A stretch of 64,000 nucleotides of DNA from a bacterium (GCA_021850985.1 JAJZJX010000003.1:1-64000); one strand, 5' to 3'; positions 1 through 9,800 are shown, numbered from the stretch's first letter. Numbers and translations: made by a program. The notes: generated from the sequence alone by a model not told the origin.

Positions 1-2
1 AT

Positions 3-350
3 AATAAAAGCACGGCAAACATGAAAAGTATAAGAAGTATAGAAAACATAAAAAAAAGGAAAGGAGGGGAACCGGCCGGAAATGCCGGCGGAAAAATAAA
101 AATTATAACTAAGATAGACTATACCAGAAATAACCCTAAATTTATAAAAATAGAATTCATCGACAACGGCTGCGGAATAAGCAAAAGCGATATGAACAAT
201 ATGTTCGTTCCGTTCTTTACTACAAAAGAAAAAGGAACGGGGCTCGGCCTTGCCGTAAGCCAGAAAATAATGCACGAACACGGCGGTTTTATAGATATAT
301 CCTCGGCAAAAAACCGCGGCACGACGGTTTCGGTGTATATTCCGATATAA
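3..350 (+). CDS. Sensor histidine kinase, C-terminal fragment (5' end outside window)
   Basis: The frame is open from the first complete codon of the window, so this is the 3' end of a longer gene. The visible part is the ATP-binding (HATPase_c) half of a histidine kinase: a G1 box (DNGCGI), an F box (FVPFFTTKEKG) and a G2 box (GTGLGLA), followed by the usual terminal strand that ends in a GTTVSVYIPI-like sequence. The N box, the phosphoacceptor helix and any sensor domain lie upstream and cannot be seen. A lysine/glycine-rich stretch just before the G1 box (residues about 7-32) looks like an insertion between the N and G1 boxes. The partner regulator is unknown; the PhoB-like gene at 6088 is too distant to assign. 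Confidence 0.85.
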   Translation, partial: NKSTANMKSIRSIENIKKRKGGEPAGNAGGKIKIITKIDYTRNNPKFIKIEFIDNGCGISKSDMNNMFVPFFTTKEKGTGLGLAVSQKIMHEHGGFIDISSAKNRGTTVSVYIPI

Positions 351-417
351 GATAATTAAGTGTTTATAACTGAGAGTCGCCTTTACCCAAGGTCTTTATC
401 CGGACTAAATTTTTGTG

Positions 418-647
418 TCATACCGCAAAATCGGGCTTAGCAGATAATGCCTTTAAATAAAACTTTTTATCTTCTTCCATTCTTCCGGTATCGTTAAAAA
501 GATTGCCTATACGGAAGTATCTACAAGAATCATATAGTTTTAAATGTTTCTTCTGCGCGGTATATTTTTTAAGCGTTTTTCCGTTTTACCCAATTTAGCA
601 AATTTTTTTGCGCTTTCTTCTATAGATATAAGAGCTTCAAGTCCCAT
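418..647 (-). pseudogene. Relic of a vapBC toxin-antitoxin module overlapping a TPR-like remnant
   Basis: On the minus strand, 647 to 540 encodes 35 residues that start MGLEALISIEESAKKFAKLG and end IPRRRNI. This matches the C-terminal half of a common VapB antitoxin type (..LGGTE..LKPIPRRR). Six bases later, at 533, an ATG opens MILVDTSV, the classic start of a VapC PIN-domain toxin, but a stop follows at once (507-509). A second frame (ending at 418) reads IGNLFNDTGRMEEDKKFYLKALSAKPDFAV, which resembles a TPR repeat. Both look like decayed fragments. They fill most of the 485-bp gap between the kinase and the helicase; no intact gene is visible there. The similarity is recognised by eye only. 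Confidence 0.55.
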
Positions 648-835
648 TTAAATTAAAAGGTGTTTGCATAAAATCTGTATATGTTGTATAATTACAAAAT
701 AAAATAATATTAAAAATATATTTATCGACATTGTTAAAGTTAAAAGCGCGGTATCCCTTTAAAGGCATCTCTTTAAATATTCCTCCAAAACTATTCGCAG
801 TGTTAATTTGTATAAAAACGGGAGGAATTTAAGAA

Positions 836-2353
836 ATGTTAAAAAAGTTAAAAACGATCGAAGAAATGAGTTTTAAAGATTTAAATTTATCGGAAAATTT
901 GATGAAGGCGATAGCCGATGCGGGTTACGAAAATCCGACGTCGGTGCAGGCGAAGGCTATACCGATAGTGCTTTCGGGAAAGGACCTTCTTGCGGGTGCG
1001 CAGACGGGAACGGGTAAGACTGCGGCTTTTACGCTTCCTATACTGCATATGCTTTCGGAGAAGGATTCGGCGGATAGGGCGGAGAGAAGGTCTGCGCCGA
1101 AGTCTAAGCCGAGATGCTTAGTGCTTGTTCCTACAAGAGAGCTTGCGGTGCAGGTCGAGGAATCGGTGAAAACATACGGAAAATACCTTCCGATTAAATC
1201 GACGTCGGTTTTCGGCGGGATGAGCATAGTTCCGCAGATAAAGGCGTTAAGGCGCAATGTAGATATATTAGTGGCAACACCTGGAAGACTTCTCGACCAT
1301 GCGGGACAAAGGACTGCGGATTTATCTGGAATAGAGATTTTGGTTCTTGATGAAGCGGACAGAATGCTGGACATGGGGTTTATAGTCGATATAAAAAAAA
1401 TTATAGCGCTTCTGCCGAAACAGAGACAAAATTTATTGTTTTCGGCGACTTTTTCTGAAAAAATCAAGTCGCTGTCGGAGTTTGTTCTGCGGAATCCGGC
1501 TTTCGTGCAGGGTGAAAAACAGAATTCGGCTTCGGAACTTGTAGATCAGAGCGTGCATATGGTTTCTCAGAAGATGAAAAGTCATTTGTTATCGCATCTC
1601 ATTAAACATCATAAATGGGAGCAGGTGCTGATTTTTACGCGCACTAAAAACGGGGCTAACAGGCTTGCGGATAAACTTGCGGCAGACGGAATTTCTGCGA
1701 CTGCCATACACGGAAACAAAAGCCAGCCCGCGAGAATTAAGGCGCTTAATCAGTTCAAGGAAGGTTCGGTGACGGCTTTGGTAGCTACGGATGTTGCGTC
1801 GAGAGGAATAGACATAGACCGCCTGCCGTACGTAGTCAATTTTGAACTGCCCAATGCAGCCGAAGATTACGTTCACCGCATAGGAAGGACGGGAAGAGCG
1901 GGGGTAAGCGGAAAAGCCGTTTCTTTGGTGGACAGGGAAGAAATGCGTTTTTTAAAAGAGATAGAAAGATTTATAAAGAGGGAGATACCGAGAGTTCTGT
2001 TCGACAGCTTTGTTCCTCCCGCAAATATTAATTTACCGGTTAAAGATGCACCGCGCGAATTTAACAATTTTAATCATGATACTTCAGAAAGGCAGTTTAG
2101 AGGCGGTACCGGGTCGAGAACTGCGCAGGCTCACCGCAAATCTTCCGATAGACAGGACAGGCAAAGCCGTTTTGGAGTGAGCGCTGCCGCAGACGGCTTT
2201 AAAGACAAAAATAAAGACAATTTTAAAGATAAAGATTCAAGAAATTTTGCCGGTTCAAAAAAATCCTTTAGTTCATCAAATTCATCGCGTTTTGGAAATT
2301 CAAAAAGGCAGAATTTTTCAAAAAATTCATTTTCCAAGCCGGCTAAGGGCTAA
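836..2353 (+). CDS. DEAD-box ATP-dependent RNA helicase (RhlE/DeaD type)
   Basis: A 505-residue cytoplasmic RNA helicase that unwinds RNA duplexes in ribosome assembly, RNA decay or cold adaptation. All core motifs are readable in order: Q motif (PTSVQAKAIP), motif I (AQTGTGKT), Ia (PTRELA), Ib (TPGRL), II (LDEADRMLDMGF), III (SAT), IV (IFTRTK), V (ATDVASRGIDI) and VI (HRIGRTGRAG). The last 120 or so residues form a basic, Ser/Asn/Lys/Arg-rich tail, a probable disordered RNA-binding extension as in RhlE proteins. The ATG start has a GGAGG-type Shine-Dalgarno at about 821-826. It stands alone between the relic region and aroB, so it is probably monocistronic. RhlE and DeaD cannot be told apart without an alignment. 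Confidence 0.93.
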   Translation: MLKKLKTIEEMSFKDLNLSENLMKAIADAGYENPTSVQAKAIPIVLSGKDLLAGAQTGTGKTAAFTLPILHMLSEKDSADRAERRSAPKSKPRCLVLVPTRELAVQVEESVKTYGKYLPIKSTSVFGGMSIVPQIKALRRNVDILVATPGRLLDHAGQRTADLSGIEILVLDEADRMLDMGFIVDIKKIIALLPKQRQNLLFSATFSEKIKSLSEFVLRNPAFVQGEKQNSASELVDQSVHMVSQKMKSHLLSHLIKHHKWEQVLIFTRTKNGANRLADKLAADGISATAIHGNKSQPARIKALNQFKEGSVTALVATDVASRGIDIDRLPYVVNFELPNAAEDYVHRIGRTGRAGVSGKAVSLVDREEMRFLKEIERFIKREIPRVLFDSFVPPANINLPVKDAPREFNNFNHDTSERQFRGGTGSRTAQAHRKSSDRQDRQSRFGVSAAADGFKDKNKDNFKDKDSRNFAGSKKSFSSSNSSRFGNSKRQNFSKNSFSKPAKG

Positions 2354-2420
2354 GGTTAAATAAGAGGAAGAAAAAGGTATTAAAAAATATTGGACAAAAT
2401 TTAATTTATAAAATAAAATA

Positions 2421-2527
2421 CCTTAAATCGCCGTTAGAAATTTATTTATCTGCATAAACGGCATGCGTTTATGCAGTATTTATTATATGTTGAAACAATT
2501 TTAATAGTTTCTAACGGTGATTTAAGG
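2421..2527. repeat. Nested inverted repeat / cruciform element downstream of the helicase
   Basis: Outer arms 2421-2440 and 2508-2527 are 20 bp with one mismatch (CCTTAAATCGCCGTTAGAAA against its complement). Inside lies a separate perfect hairpin with 11-bp arms (2450-2460 and 2466-2476) and a 5-nt loop. AT-rich flanks extend the outer pairing imperfectly. It fills the 226-bp gap between the helicase and aroB. There is no T tract directly after it, so it is not a simple terminator. It could be a MITE-like element or a structured RNA. Confidence 0.6.
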
Positions 2528-2579
2528 AAATATATAAATTATTTTTAAAGAATAAAAATTAATAATTAACGCCGACGTT

Positions 2580-3707
2580 ATGAAAATCAGGGTTGAACCG
2601 GAATCAAGCGGAAAAAAAGACGGCTACGACATTATTATCGACGCCGGAATTATAGGCGGAAACCCAGCCGGTAAAACGGTTTCGCTTTTAAATTCCGCCG
2701 GCATAAATTTAAAAGCAGGGTTTTTAGCCGTAACTACTAAAACCGTCCACGGTTTATACGGAGATAAATTTTCCGCTTTTCTTAAAAAATGCGGAATAGA
2801 AAATTTTGATTTTATAGTCCTTCCGGACGGAGAATCAACCAAGAGTCTTAAATATCTTTCCGATATTCACGACCGCCTAATAGATAAAAGGATGGAAAGA
2901 TCCGACTATATAATAGCTTTCGGAGGCGGAGTCATAGGCGACCTTGCTGGCTTTGCGGCGGCAACCTATCTCAGGGGAATAAATTTCATTCAGGTTCCTA
3001 CCACTTTGCTTGCCGACGTAGATTCAAGCGTAGGCGGGAAAACCGGCATAGACCATCCTAAAGGAAAAAATCTTATCGGCTCTTTTTACCAGCCGAAAGC
3101 AGTCCTTATAGACGTGGATATGCTTAAAACATTGGATAAAAGAGAGTTAGCCAACGGATTTGCGGAAGTAATAAAATACGGAGCGGCGTTAGACGCTGAT
3201 TTTTTTAAGTATCTCGAATCTAATTATAAAAAAATACTTACCTACGACGAAGAATCTTTAATTCATATAATAGAAAGGTCGTGTTCAATTAAGGCCGATA
3301 TCGTCAACAAAGACGAAAAAGAATCTGGACTGCGTTCCGTTTTGAATTTCGGACACAGTCTGGGGCATGCGGTCGAAACTTTATATAATTACGAAAATAT
3401 TAAGCACGGCGAAGCGATAGCCGTCGGAATGGTTTTTGCGGCAAAACTGTCTAAACATCTCGGATTGTGCGGCGAAGAAGACGTTAACAGGATTAAAAAT
3501 TTAATAATAAATTCGGGTCTGCCGGCCGATATTCCGGATTTCACCCCGGAACAGTATATAAACGCAATGAAATTGGACAAAAAAGTGGCGGATAAACAGA
3601 TAAAATTCGTGCTGATAAAAAGAATAGGAACGTTTGAATTTAAAATGCTGGATTTCGGTTTGATATACGATTACCTTACTAAGTTAACCAAGCTAAAAAC
3701 GCCGTAA
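2580..3707 (+). CDS. aroB: 3-dehydroquinate synthase
   Basis: Converts DAHP to 3-dehydroquinate, the second step of the shikimate pathway; cytoplasmic, NAD- and divalent-metal-dependent. The 375-residue length is normal. Diagnostic segments are GGGVIGDLAGF (NAD/substrate binding), the VPTTLLADVDSSVGGKTGID block, KADIVNKDE, and the metal-binding LNFGHSLGHAVE and HGEAIAVGM motifs. The ATG at 2580 fits the family N-terminus (MKIRVEP), although no strong ribosome site is visible. The next step, type I dehydroquinase (aroD), is about 24 kb away at 28060, so the pathway is dispersed. Confidence 0.96.
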   Translation: MKIRVEPESSGKKDGYDIIIDAGIIGGNPAGKTVSLLNSAGINLKAGFLAVTTKTVHGLYGDKFSAFLKKCGIENFDFIVLPDGESTKSLKYLSDIHDRLIDKRMERSDYIIAFGGGVIGDLAGFAAATYLRGINFIQVPTTLLADVDSSVGGKTGIDHPKGKNLIGSFYQPKAVLIDVDMLKTLDKRELANGFAEVIKYGAALDADFFKYLESNYKKILTYDEESLIHIIERSCSIKADIVNKDEKESGLRSVLNFGHSLGHAVETLYNYENIKHGEAIAVGMVFAAKLSKHLGLCGEEDVNRIKNLIINSGLPADIPDFTPEQYINAMKLDKKVADKQIKFVLIKRIGTFEFKMLDFGLIYDYLTKLTKLKTP

Positions 3708-3720
3708 AATTAATAATATA

Positions 3721-3743
3721 GCGCCGGAATTTTATCCGGGCGC
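3721..3743 (+). terminator. GC-rich hairpin after aroB
   Basis: GCGCCGGA pairs with TCCGGGCGC across a short A/T loop, with one bulge. It lies 13 bp after the aroB stop and before the recombinase gene. There is no T run, so it may act as a weak terminator or as an mRNA-stabilising hairpin. Confidence 0.4.
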
Positions 3744-3761
3744 CTTACGAAGCGAAAAAAT

Positions 3762-4817
3762 ATGAATGCCGGGCAGATTCGGATTAAAAAAGACGAACTT
3801 GAGGCTTTTATAGAAAACTATATATCTTTTCTTAAAATAGAAAGAGGTTTAAGCCCCAATACCGTTTCTTCGTATTATCTGGATTTAATGAAATTTCACG
3901 GCTACGTAACGGATAAAAATATTAATTTCAAAGAACTTTCGCCCCTTTTTTTTCAGGATTTCCTGTCTTATCTTTCCGAACTAAATTTAAGCGGAAAAAC
4001 AAGGGCAAGGTTTTACTCGTCTATTAAAGGATTTTATAAATTTTTATTTAAACGCGGCATTGTAACGGAATTTCCTTTTAAGGATATAGAATATCCTTTT
4101 ACGGCAAAGAAACTGCCCGATTTTCTTACGGAAGAAGAGATAAGAAAAATTTTATCGGTGGAATTTGCAGGGCAGGGGCATGGAAGAATACGAAAAAGAA
4201 AAGACCCGGATGCGGATAAATTTGAAAATCTTAGAAATAAAGCAATAATAGAATTTCTGTATTCAAGCGGGCTGAGAATTTCAGAACTTGCGGACATAAA
4301 GCTCGATAATTTTAACTTCGATTTGAATTTTGCAAGAGTAAGAGGCAAGGGGTCCAAGGAAAGAATAGTACCGTTCGGAATACCTTTTAAAGAGATGCTT
4401 AAAGTTTATCTGCCGCTTAGGCAAAAATACGCGGTTAAATCTAAAAATACCGGAAACGCAAATCTTTTTATTACGGCAAAAGGTCTGCCTTTAACAAGGC
4501 AGGGTCTATGGAAAATTATTAAAAAAGCGGCGCTTTTGGCTAAAATAGATAAAAATATAACCCCGCATATGTTAAGGCATACTTTCGCGACCCATCTTTT
4601 AGGGGGCGGGGCGGATTTAAGGTCGATTCAGCAGATGCTCGGCCATTCCAGTATTTCTACCACGGAAATTTATACGCATACCGATATATCTCATTTAAAG
4701 GAGCAGCATGCTAAATTTCATCCGAGAAATATGGAGCAGAGTTTAAAAATAGCCGGTTCAGGCCCTGCTGAAGAAGGCTATGGCGGCGGTAAAGACCGAA
4801 AGAATAAAATAGGTTAA
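3762..4817 (+). CDS. Tyrosine recombinase, XerC/XerD type
   Basis: A 351-residue site-specific recombinase. The N-terminal SAM-like domain (residues about 12-110) has ERGLSPNTVSSY. The catalytic domain carries R172 (SSGLRISEL), K196 (RGKGSKER), H269 and R272 (HMLRHTFATH), H295 (LGHSS) and nucleophile Y304 (EIYTHTD), so the catalytic set is complete. A short basic insertion, GRIRKRKDPDADK (141-153), and a glycine-rich tail are unusual. It probably acts in chromosome dimer resolution at dif, since it sits among housekeeping genes and has no prophage genes beside it. XerC, XerD and single-Xer types cannot be separated by eye. Confidence 0.9.
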   Translation: MNAGQIRIKKDELEAFIENYISFLKIERGLSPNTVSSYYLDLMKFHGYVTDKNINFKELSPLFFQDFLSYLSELNLSGKTRARFYSSIKGFYKFLFKRGIVTEFPFKDIEYPFTAKKLPDFLTEEEIRKILSVEFAGQGHGRIRKRKDPDADKFENLRNKAIIEFLYSSGLRISELADIKLDNFNFDLNFARVRGKGSKERIVPFGIPFKEMLKVYLPLRQKYAVKSKNTGNANLFITAKGLPLTRQGLWKIIKKAALLAKIDKNITPHMLRHTFATHLLGGGADLRSIQQMLGHSSISTTEIYTHTDISHLKEQHAKFHPRNMEQSLKIAGSGPAEEGYGGGKDRKNKIG

Positions 4818-4859
4818 CTGAAAAGCGGTTTAATGAATCGGTAAAAATTTGGAGGATTT

Positions 4860-6029
4860 ATGGGCAGGATAGACGATATTTTAACTAAAAATAAAATGAC
4901 AGAAAAGGGAGTTATGGGCATTTACAGTCTTTTTGCCCAAAACAATATAAGGCTTTTAAAAGACTTGACGCATTTTACTCGGAAAGATATAGACGGCATA
5001 GGTAAAATAAAGGGATGCATAGAAAATATTTCTTTAAAAATAGCTTCGGATTTTTACGACTATCTTCTTAATATCGAAGAAACCGCCAAAATTATTAATT
5101 CAAGACCAGACCTTTTAGAACAGCTAAAACTTACGCAATCGCACTATATAAAGCAGCTGTTCGGATTAACGTACGACGAAAATTATTTTATAAACAGGGT
5201 TATAGTCGGTTTTGCGCATTACGTTTATAAGATATCGCCTTCGGTTTACATAGGAAGCTACGGCTATTACAATACGCTTATAACGGATGCCGTTATGAAA
5301 TGCTGCAAGGAAAAAGGCATCGGCAGCGAAGAGTCTATATCTATACTTAATTCCGTACAGAAAATACTTTCCATAGATATAACGCTTGCCATAGAATCGT
5401 ATTATCAAAAATCTATAGACGACGTTTACAAGATGGAGCACGATTCTCTTAACAGGCTGATGGTTTTAGCGGAATACAGGGATGAAGACACCGGAAATCA
5501 TATTTCCAGAATGTCCCGTTATGCCGCCGTTATAGCGAAGGAACTTGGAATGGACGGCGTTTATCAGGAAAATATATTGAATTCCGCTCCTATGCACGAT
5601 ATAGGCAAGGTCGGAATACCCGATAATATTCTTTTGAAACCCGGACGTTTAGATAAAGACGAATTTGAAATTATGAAGTCGCACACTGTTATAGGATATA
5701 ATATTTTAAAGGATTCCGAATCAAATACTTTAAAGGAAGGAGCGGTTATAGCGCTGTCTCATCACGAAAACTACGATGGAAGCGGATATCCAAACGGATT
5801 AAAGGGGGATACCATACCTCTTTCCGGACGGATTACGAAGATCGCCGACGTTTTCGACGCGCTTATAAATAAACGTATATATAAACCGGCTTATACGCTT
5901 GAGGAAACTCTCAGGATAATGAAAGACGAAATGAAGCCGGGGGCAGCTTTCGACCCGTATTGTTTCGGCGCATTTTTAAAAGGTTTAGACGAGATACTGG
6001 AAGCAAGGCGGAAAATTGATACGGAATAA
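4860..6029 (+). CDS. Globin-coupled HD-GYP c-di-GMP phosphodiesterase
   Basis: 389 residues. Residues about 55-185 look like a protoglobin sensor: an all-helical segment with GFAHYVYKISPSVYIGSYGYY, where H120 is the candidate proximal haem ligand. Residues about 200-380 form an HD-GYP phosphodiesterase: DEDTGNHISRMSRY, the HD pair (H246-D247 in MHDIGKVGIPD), SHHENYDGSGYP with the GYP signature (309-311), and a late KIADVFDAL helix. The inferred role is haem-based sensing of O2 (or NO/CO) that controls c-di-GMP breakdown in the cytoplasm. The start has a strong GGAGG 5 nt before ATG. A PhoB-like regulator follows but has its own promoter. No transmembrane segment is visible. Confidence 0.8.
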   Translation: MGRIDDILTKNKMTEKGVMGIYSLFAQNNIRLLKDLTHFTRKDIDGIGKIKGCIENISLKIASDFYDYLLNIEETAKIINSRPDLLEQLKLTQSHYIKQLFGLTYDENYFINRVIVGFAHYVYKISPSVYIGSYGYYNTLITDAVMKCCKEKGIGSEESISILNSVQKILSIDITLAIESYYQKSIDDVYKMEHDSLNRLMVLAEYRDEDTGNHISRMSRYAAVIAKELGMDGVYQENILNSAPMHDIGKVGIPDNILLKPGRLDKDEFEIMKSHTVIGYNILKDSESNTLKEGAVIALSHHENYDGSGYPNGLKGDTIPLSGRITKIADVFDALINKRIYKPAYTLEETLRIMKDEMKPGAAFDPYCFGAFLKGLDEILEARRKIDTE

Positions 6030-6051
6030 AAATTTGTGCCGTATTTAGGTA

Positions 6052-6080
6052 TTGACACGAAACGTTTTTTATGTTGTATT
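6052..6080 (+). promoter_or_regulatory. Sigma70-like promoter that places the start site at the regulator's ATG
   Basis: A perfect -35 TTGACA (6052-6057), a 17-bp spacer and a TGTATT -10 (6075-6080; a shifted TATTAT is also possible) precede the regulator gene. The expected transcription start (about 6087-6090) coincides with the ATG at 6088, which would make the mRNA leaderless. It also shows that a TTG at 6052 is a -35 element and not a start codon. Confidence 0.5.
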
Positions 6081-6087
6081 ATTTAGT

Positions 6088-6810
6088 ATGTATAAAGCTA
6101 ACGTACTTATAATTGACGACGAACCGGATCTGGTAGAGCTTCTAAAATACAATCTTGCTAAAGAAGGTTATAAAGTAGAGTTTGCGTTTAACGGATTTGA
6201 CGGATTAAGGGCATCGGAAGTATTTAAGCCCGATCTTCTAATATTAGATATAATGCTTCCCGATATTAACGGCTACGAAGTGTGCAAAAGAATAAAAAGA
6301 ACGGCAAATTTTTCGGCGGTTCCCGTGATATTTCTTTCGGCAAAGCAGGAAGAGGTCGATAAGGTGCTGGGTTTTGAGTCCGGAGCGGAGGATTATATAA
6401 CCAAACCTTTTTCGGTTGCCGAACTTCTGGCGCGCGTAAGAACCATTTTAAAAAGGGTGCCGCCTGCAAACGTTATAGAAAATATTAAGGTTGAAAAAAT
6501 ATCCGACGGTTTCGGTTTTAAAAATATAACCATTAACGTTCTTAAACACAGCGTAATGGTAAAAGACGCCGAGATAAAACTCAGCCCTATAGAATTTAAA
6601 CTTCTTATTTTTTTGATGACTTACGCAGGGGACGTTTTTTCGCGCGAGAAACTTTTAGATAACGTATGGGGAAGCGATTCTTTCGTCGAACCGAGAACGG
6701 TTGACGTTCACATAAGGCGGCTCAGGTCGAATATCGAGATAGACGAATCTATTAAGTTTATTGAAACTATAAGAGGCGTAGGCTATAAATTTATAGATGA
6801 AAAAATATGA
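6088..6810 (+). CDS. OmpR/PhoB-family response regulator
   Basis: A 240-residue two-component transcription regulator. The receiver domain (1-120) has the acidic pair D10-D11, phosphoacceptor D54 (LILDIMLPD) and the conserved lysine in YITKPFS. The C-terminal winged-helix DNA-binding domain (about 145-240) has LSPIEFKLL, the recognition helix in RTVDVHIRRLR and the GVGYKF wing. I chose ATG 6088 over an upstream in-frame TTG because the family starts ..NVLIIDDEPD and the TTG lies in the predicted -35 box. No cognate kinase adjoins it. Its last 14 bp overlap the start of the TamB-like gene. The target genes are unknown. Confidence 0.92.
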   Translation: MYKANVLIIDDEPDLVELLKYNLAKEGYKVEFAFNGFDGLRASEVFKPDLLILDIMLPDINGYEVCKRIKRTANFSAVPVIFLSAKQEEVDKVLGFESGAEDYITKPFSVAELLARVRTILKRVPPANVIENIKVEKISDGFGFKNITINVLKHSVMVKDAEIKLSPIEFKLLIFLMTYAGDVFSREKLLDNVWGSDSFVEPRTVDVHIRRLRSNIEIDESIKFIETIRGVGYKFIDEKI

Positions 6811-9800
6811 CAAAAAGCTTAAAATTTATCTTGCAGTCCTGCTGTTTTTTATCATCGCAATTTCGGCAAGCGCAGTCTCTTTTTTAGACTCTTCCTATTT
6901 TGCCTATATAGCAAAAACATATATATCTTCTTACCTTTCCAAAAAACTTAAAAAAACGGTAACCTTAAAACGAATAAAATTTTCTGTTTTTTCTCCGCAA
7001 ATAAGTATTTACGGCTTAAAAGTTAAAAATTTTGCTAAAATTAAACAAATAGATATAAATATCGGACATATTAACATTTTCCGCAGAGAACTTAATATTT
7101 ATAAAATAAATATAATTAATCCAGACTTAAATGTTTTAATAAAAAATAATAAGTTTTATAACTATAAAAAAATAGCTTCGGTAATAAAAGAATTTTCCGT
7201 AAGGCGTCCAAACGGTTTAATTTCGCTGTCGTTCGATAAAATAAAAATATCCGGCGGCAGTTTTAACTTTAACGATATTGACAAAAATATACTTATTAAT
7301 CTTAAAAAAATAAATCTTACCGTTTATAAAAAGCCTTCTAAAACGCCGTTTATTTATAAAAACGCGGGCATATATTTTAAATACGATATTCCTTACATAT
7401 TTTTAAAATCCGGCAAATTAAAATACGGCGGAGTTTACAGTTCAAGCGCGGAAGAGCTGCATTATATAAAAGGTTTTGTATATTACCGAAAAGTAAGATT
7501 CGGGAATAAATATTTTAACGTTTCATCAGGCGGCATTTTGGAATTAAAGAAGAAAATTTTATTTCCGGAAATTATTAAAAAAATCAACGATACAACAGTG
7601 TTGAAAGTAAACGACCTTTCTTTTTTTTCCAAGCGTTTCAACGAACTTCCGGCTTTAAAAGGAAAACTGCGGGCAGACGTAAGCGTCGTAGGAGCGGTTT
7701 ACGGCAGGTTAAAGTCTAAAGCGGTAATCAGCTTAAAAGATACGGTTTTTTCAGGCGGCGATTTTAAAAGCGGGAAAATAATATGTACTTACGAACGAAA
7801 CGGAGCAAAAGACAAAAATAATACTATAAAATTCAAAAGAATTAACCTTAAAGTATTTAACGGTACGTTCAGTTCCAAAGGCAGTATAAATCTTAACGAA
7901 AAAGAAGGCAGGTTTAAATCAGTATTAAAAAAAATAGACGTCGGAAAACTGATAGAATTTTACGATACCGAAAAAATTCCGCAGTTAAAAGGCGGGGCTG
8001 ACGGCAGTATAACGACTTTTTTAAATTTCGGCAAGCATTTCTACGCTGCGAATATTGCAAAGATAAATTTATCTAAGCCGGTGGAGCAGCTTAAATTTAA
8101 AAACAAAAAAGGAGTAAATAAGATATACCGGATTAGTTACGGAAACTTAATTTCACTTAACGGAGCGGTTTTAGTAAACGATAAATACGTTATTATAAAA
8201 AATACAGGAATTTTATCGAGAAACATAAGAGGTGTTTTCGGCGGAAAAATAAATTACGTAAAAAAATATTTAAATTTTAATTTTCAAGCTTCTTATAATA
8301 GACTTCCTAAAATAGATCTGGTCGATGAATATAAAAGCCGTTATTTTAATCCGTCGGCTGACGGAACTTTAACGGGCAATATAGCAGGAAAATTTAAAGG
8401 CATATATTTTAATTTTAAAAACAGGTTTAACAGGCTTTTTATAAACGAATATACCGCTCCGTTTAGGGGGCGGGCCGATTTTAATATAACCGGAAGCGGC
8501 AGGGTTATAATAAAAAAAGTAAGGCTAAAAGAAACGGGTACGGACGGTGCGGGGAAGTTTAATTTTAACGGAGAAATTTATAAGGATAAGATTTCGGATA
8601 AAGAGCTGATTAACGGATATTTTAACGCAAAAAACCTTGCGGCGTCGCACGCCGGTTTTATTGCCGTTTTTAATTCGGGAGGAAATATTAAAGGGGAATT
8701 AAAAAATCCTCTTTTAACCGCGTTCGGAAATTCAAAAAAAGCGGTCATATACGGGCAAGACGTCGGCGAAGTTAATTTTAAATTTTCCGTTACGAAAAAA
8801 ATATTGAATTTATACGAACTTAAAGGTTTATACGGCGGGGCATATTTTAACGCATACGGCAGTTTGAATTTTAAAGGAACAGCTGAAAACGGCGCTAACG
8901 GACATAACGGCGGCGGCCGCGATAATTATAATATAAACATAGTTTCAAACGGCATTAACTTTTCAAATTTAAATTTTAATTTTTTTAAAAAATATTCGGT
9001 GAAGGGAATTGCCGATGCCGATCTGCATATAGGAGGCACTTTTAATCTGCCCGATATTTCGGGTTCGGTCTATGCCGAAAAAGTTTCGGTTAAGAATTAC
9101 CGTCTCGGCGGTATAAAAGCCGTAGTGAATTCTTCTAAAAGAAAAATGAAACTGCATTTATATGCGATGGATAATGCGATTGACGCGAAAGCTAAAATTT
9201 TGCTGGAAAAAGGTTATCCATATAATTTTATTACGAATATAAAGCTGTTAAGCGTTAATTACAGAAAAACTTTGTTCAGGCTGTCCGGCGGAATTTTCGG
9301 CAGCGGAAAACTTTCTAATTTTAAAAATTCGTATCTGTTTTCTAAATTGGATTATGTATATTTAAAACACGGTCCTTTTTTTCTGCAGAATACCAAAAAT
9401 ATTAAAATATCTTATATCGACAGAACGGTTGAATTCAGCGGTTTTAAGCTGAAAGGCGGCAATAACTATTTTCAGCTCAGAGGTTATATAACCCCACGAA
9501 AATACCATATAATATTAAACGACAGAACGGATTTATGGGTTATCGGAATTTTTACGAATAAGATAATAAATTCATCCGGATTTGCGACTGCTTCCGCCGT
9601 TATATTCGGACCTTTCGCGTCTCCGGAAATATACGGATTCGCTAATATTAAAAGAGGGCTGGTGGAACCGTCGGTTTACTCTTCTTTTACGGCTTCGAGA
9701 ATTTTTGCGAAGGTTACGTTTAATAAAAATATGATTTATATTAAAAAAGCAAGATTCAGGATGCTTAACGGCATTTTTTCGGCGCGGGGTATTATAAGGC

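Noticed and set aside
925-1467. A 180-codon minus-strand frame inside the helicase gene
   Set aside because: It is the antisense of a strongly conserved DEAD-box core; its protein has no recognisable domain or start site. The same applies to the other antisense frames within aroB, the RND permease, cbiET, fba and lpd.
3762-4817. The Xer-type recombinase as the integrase of the tRNA-Asn island
   Set aside because: It is 18 kb away among housekeeping genes, has a complete XerC/D-like layout and is not flanked by the island repeats.
6052-6087. A longer regulator starting at the TTG at 6052
   Set aside because: The TTG belongs to a TTGACA -35 box, the added residues do not match receiver domains, and ATG 6088 fits the family start.
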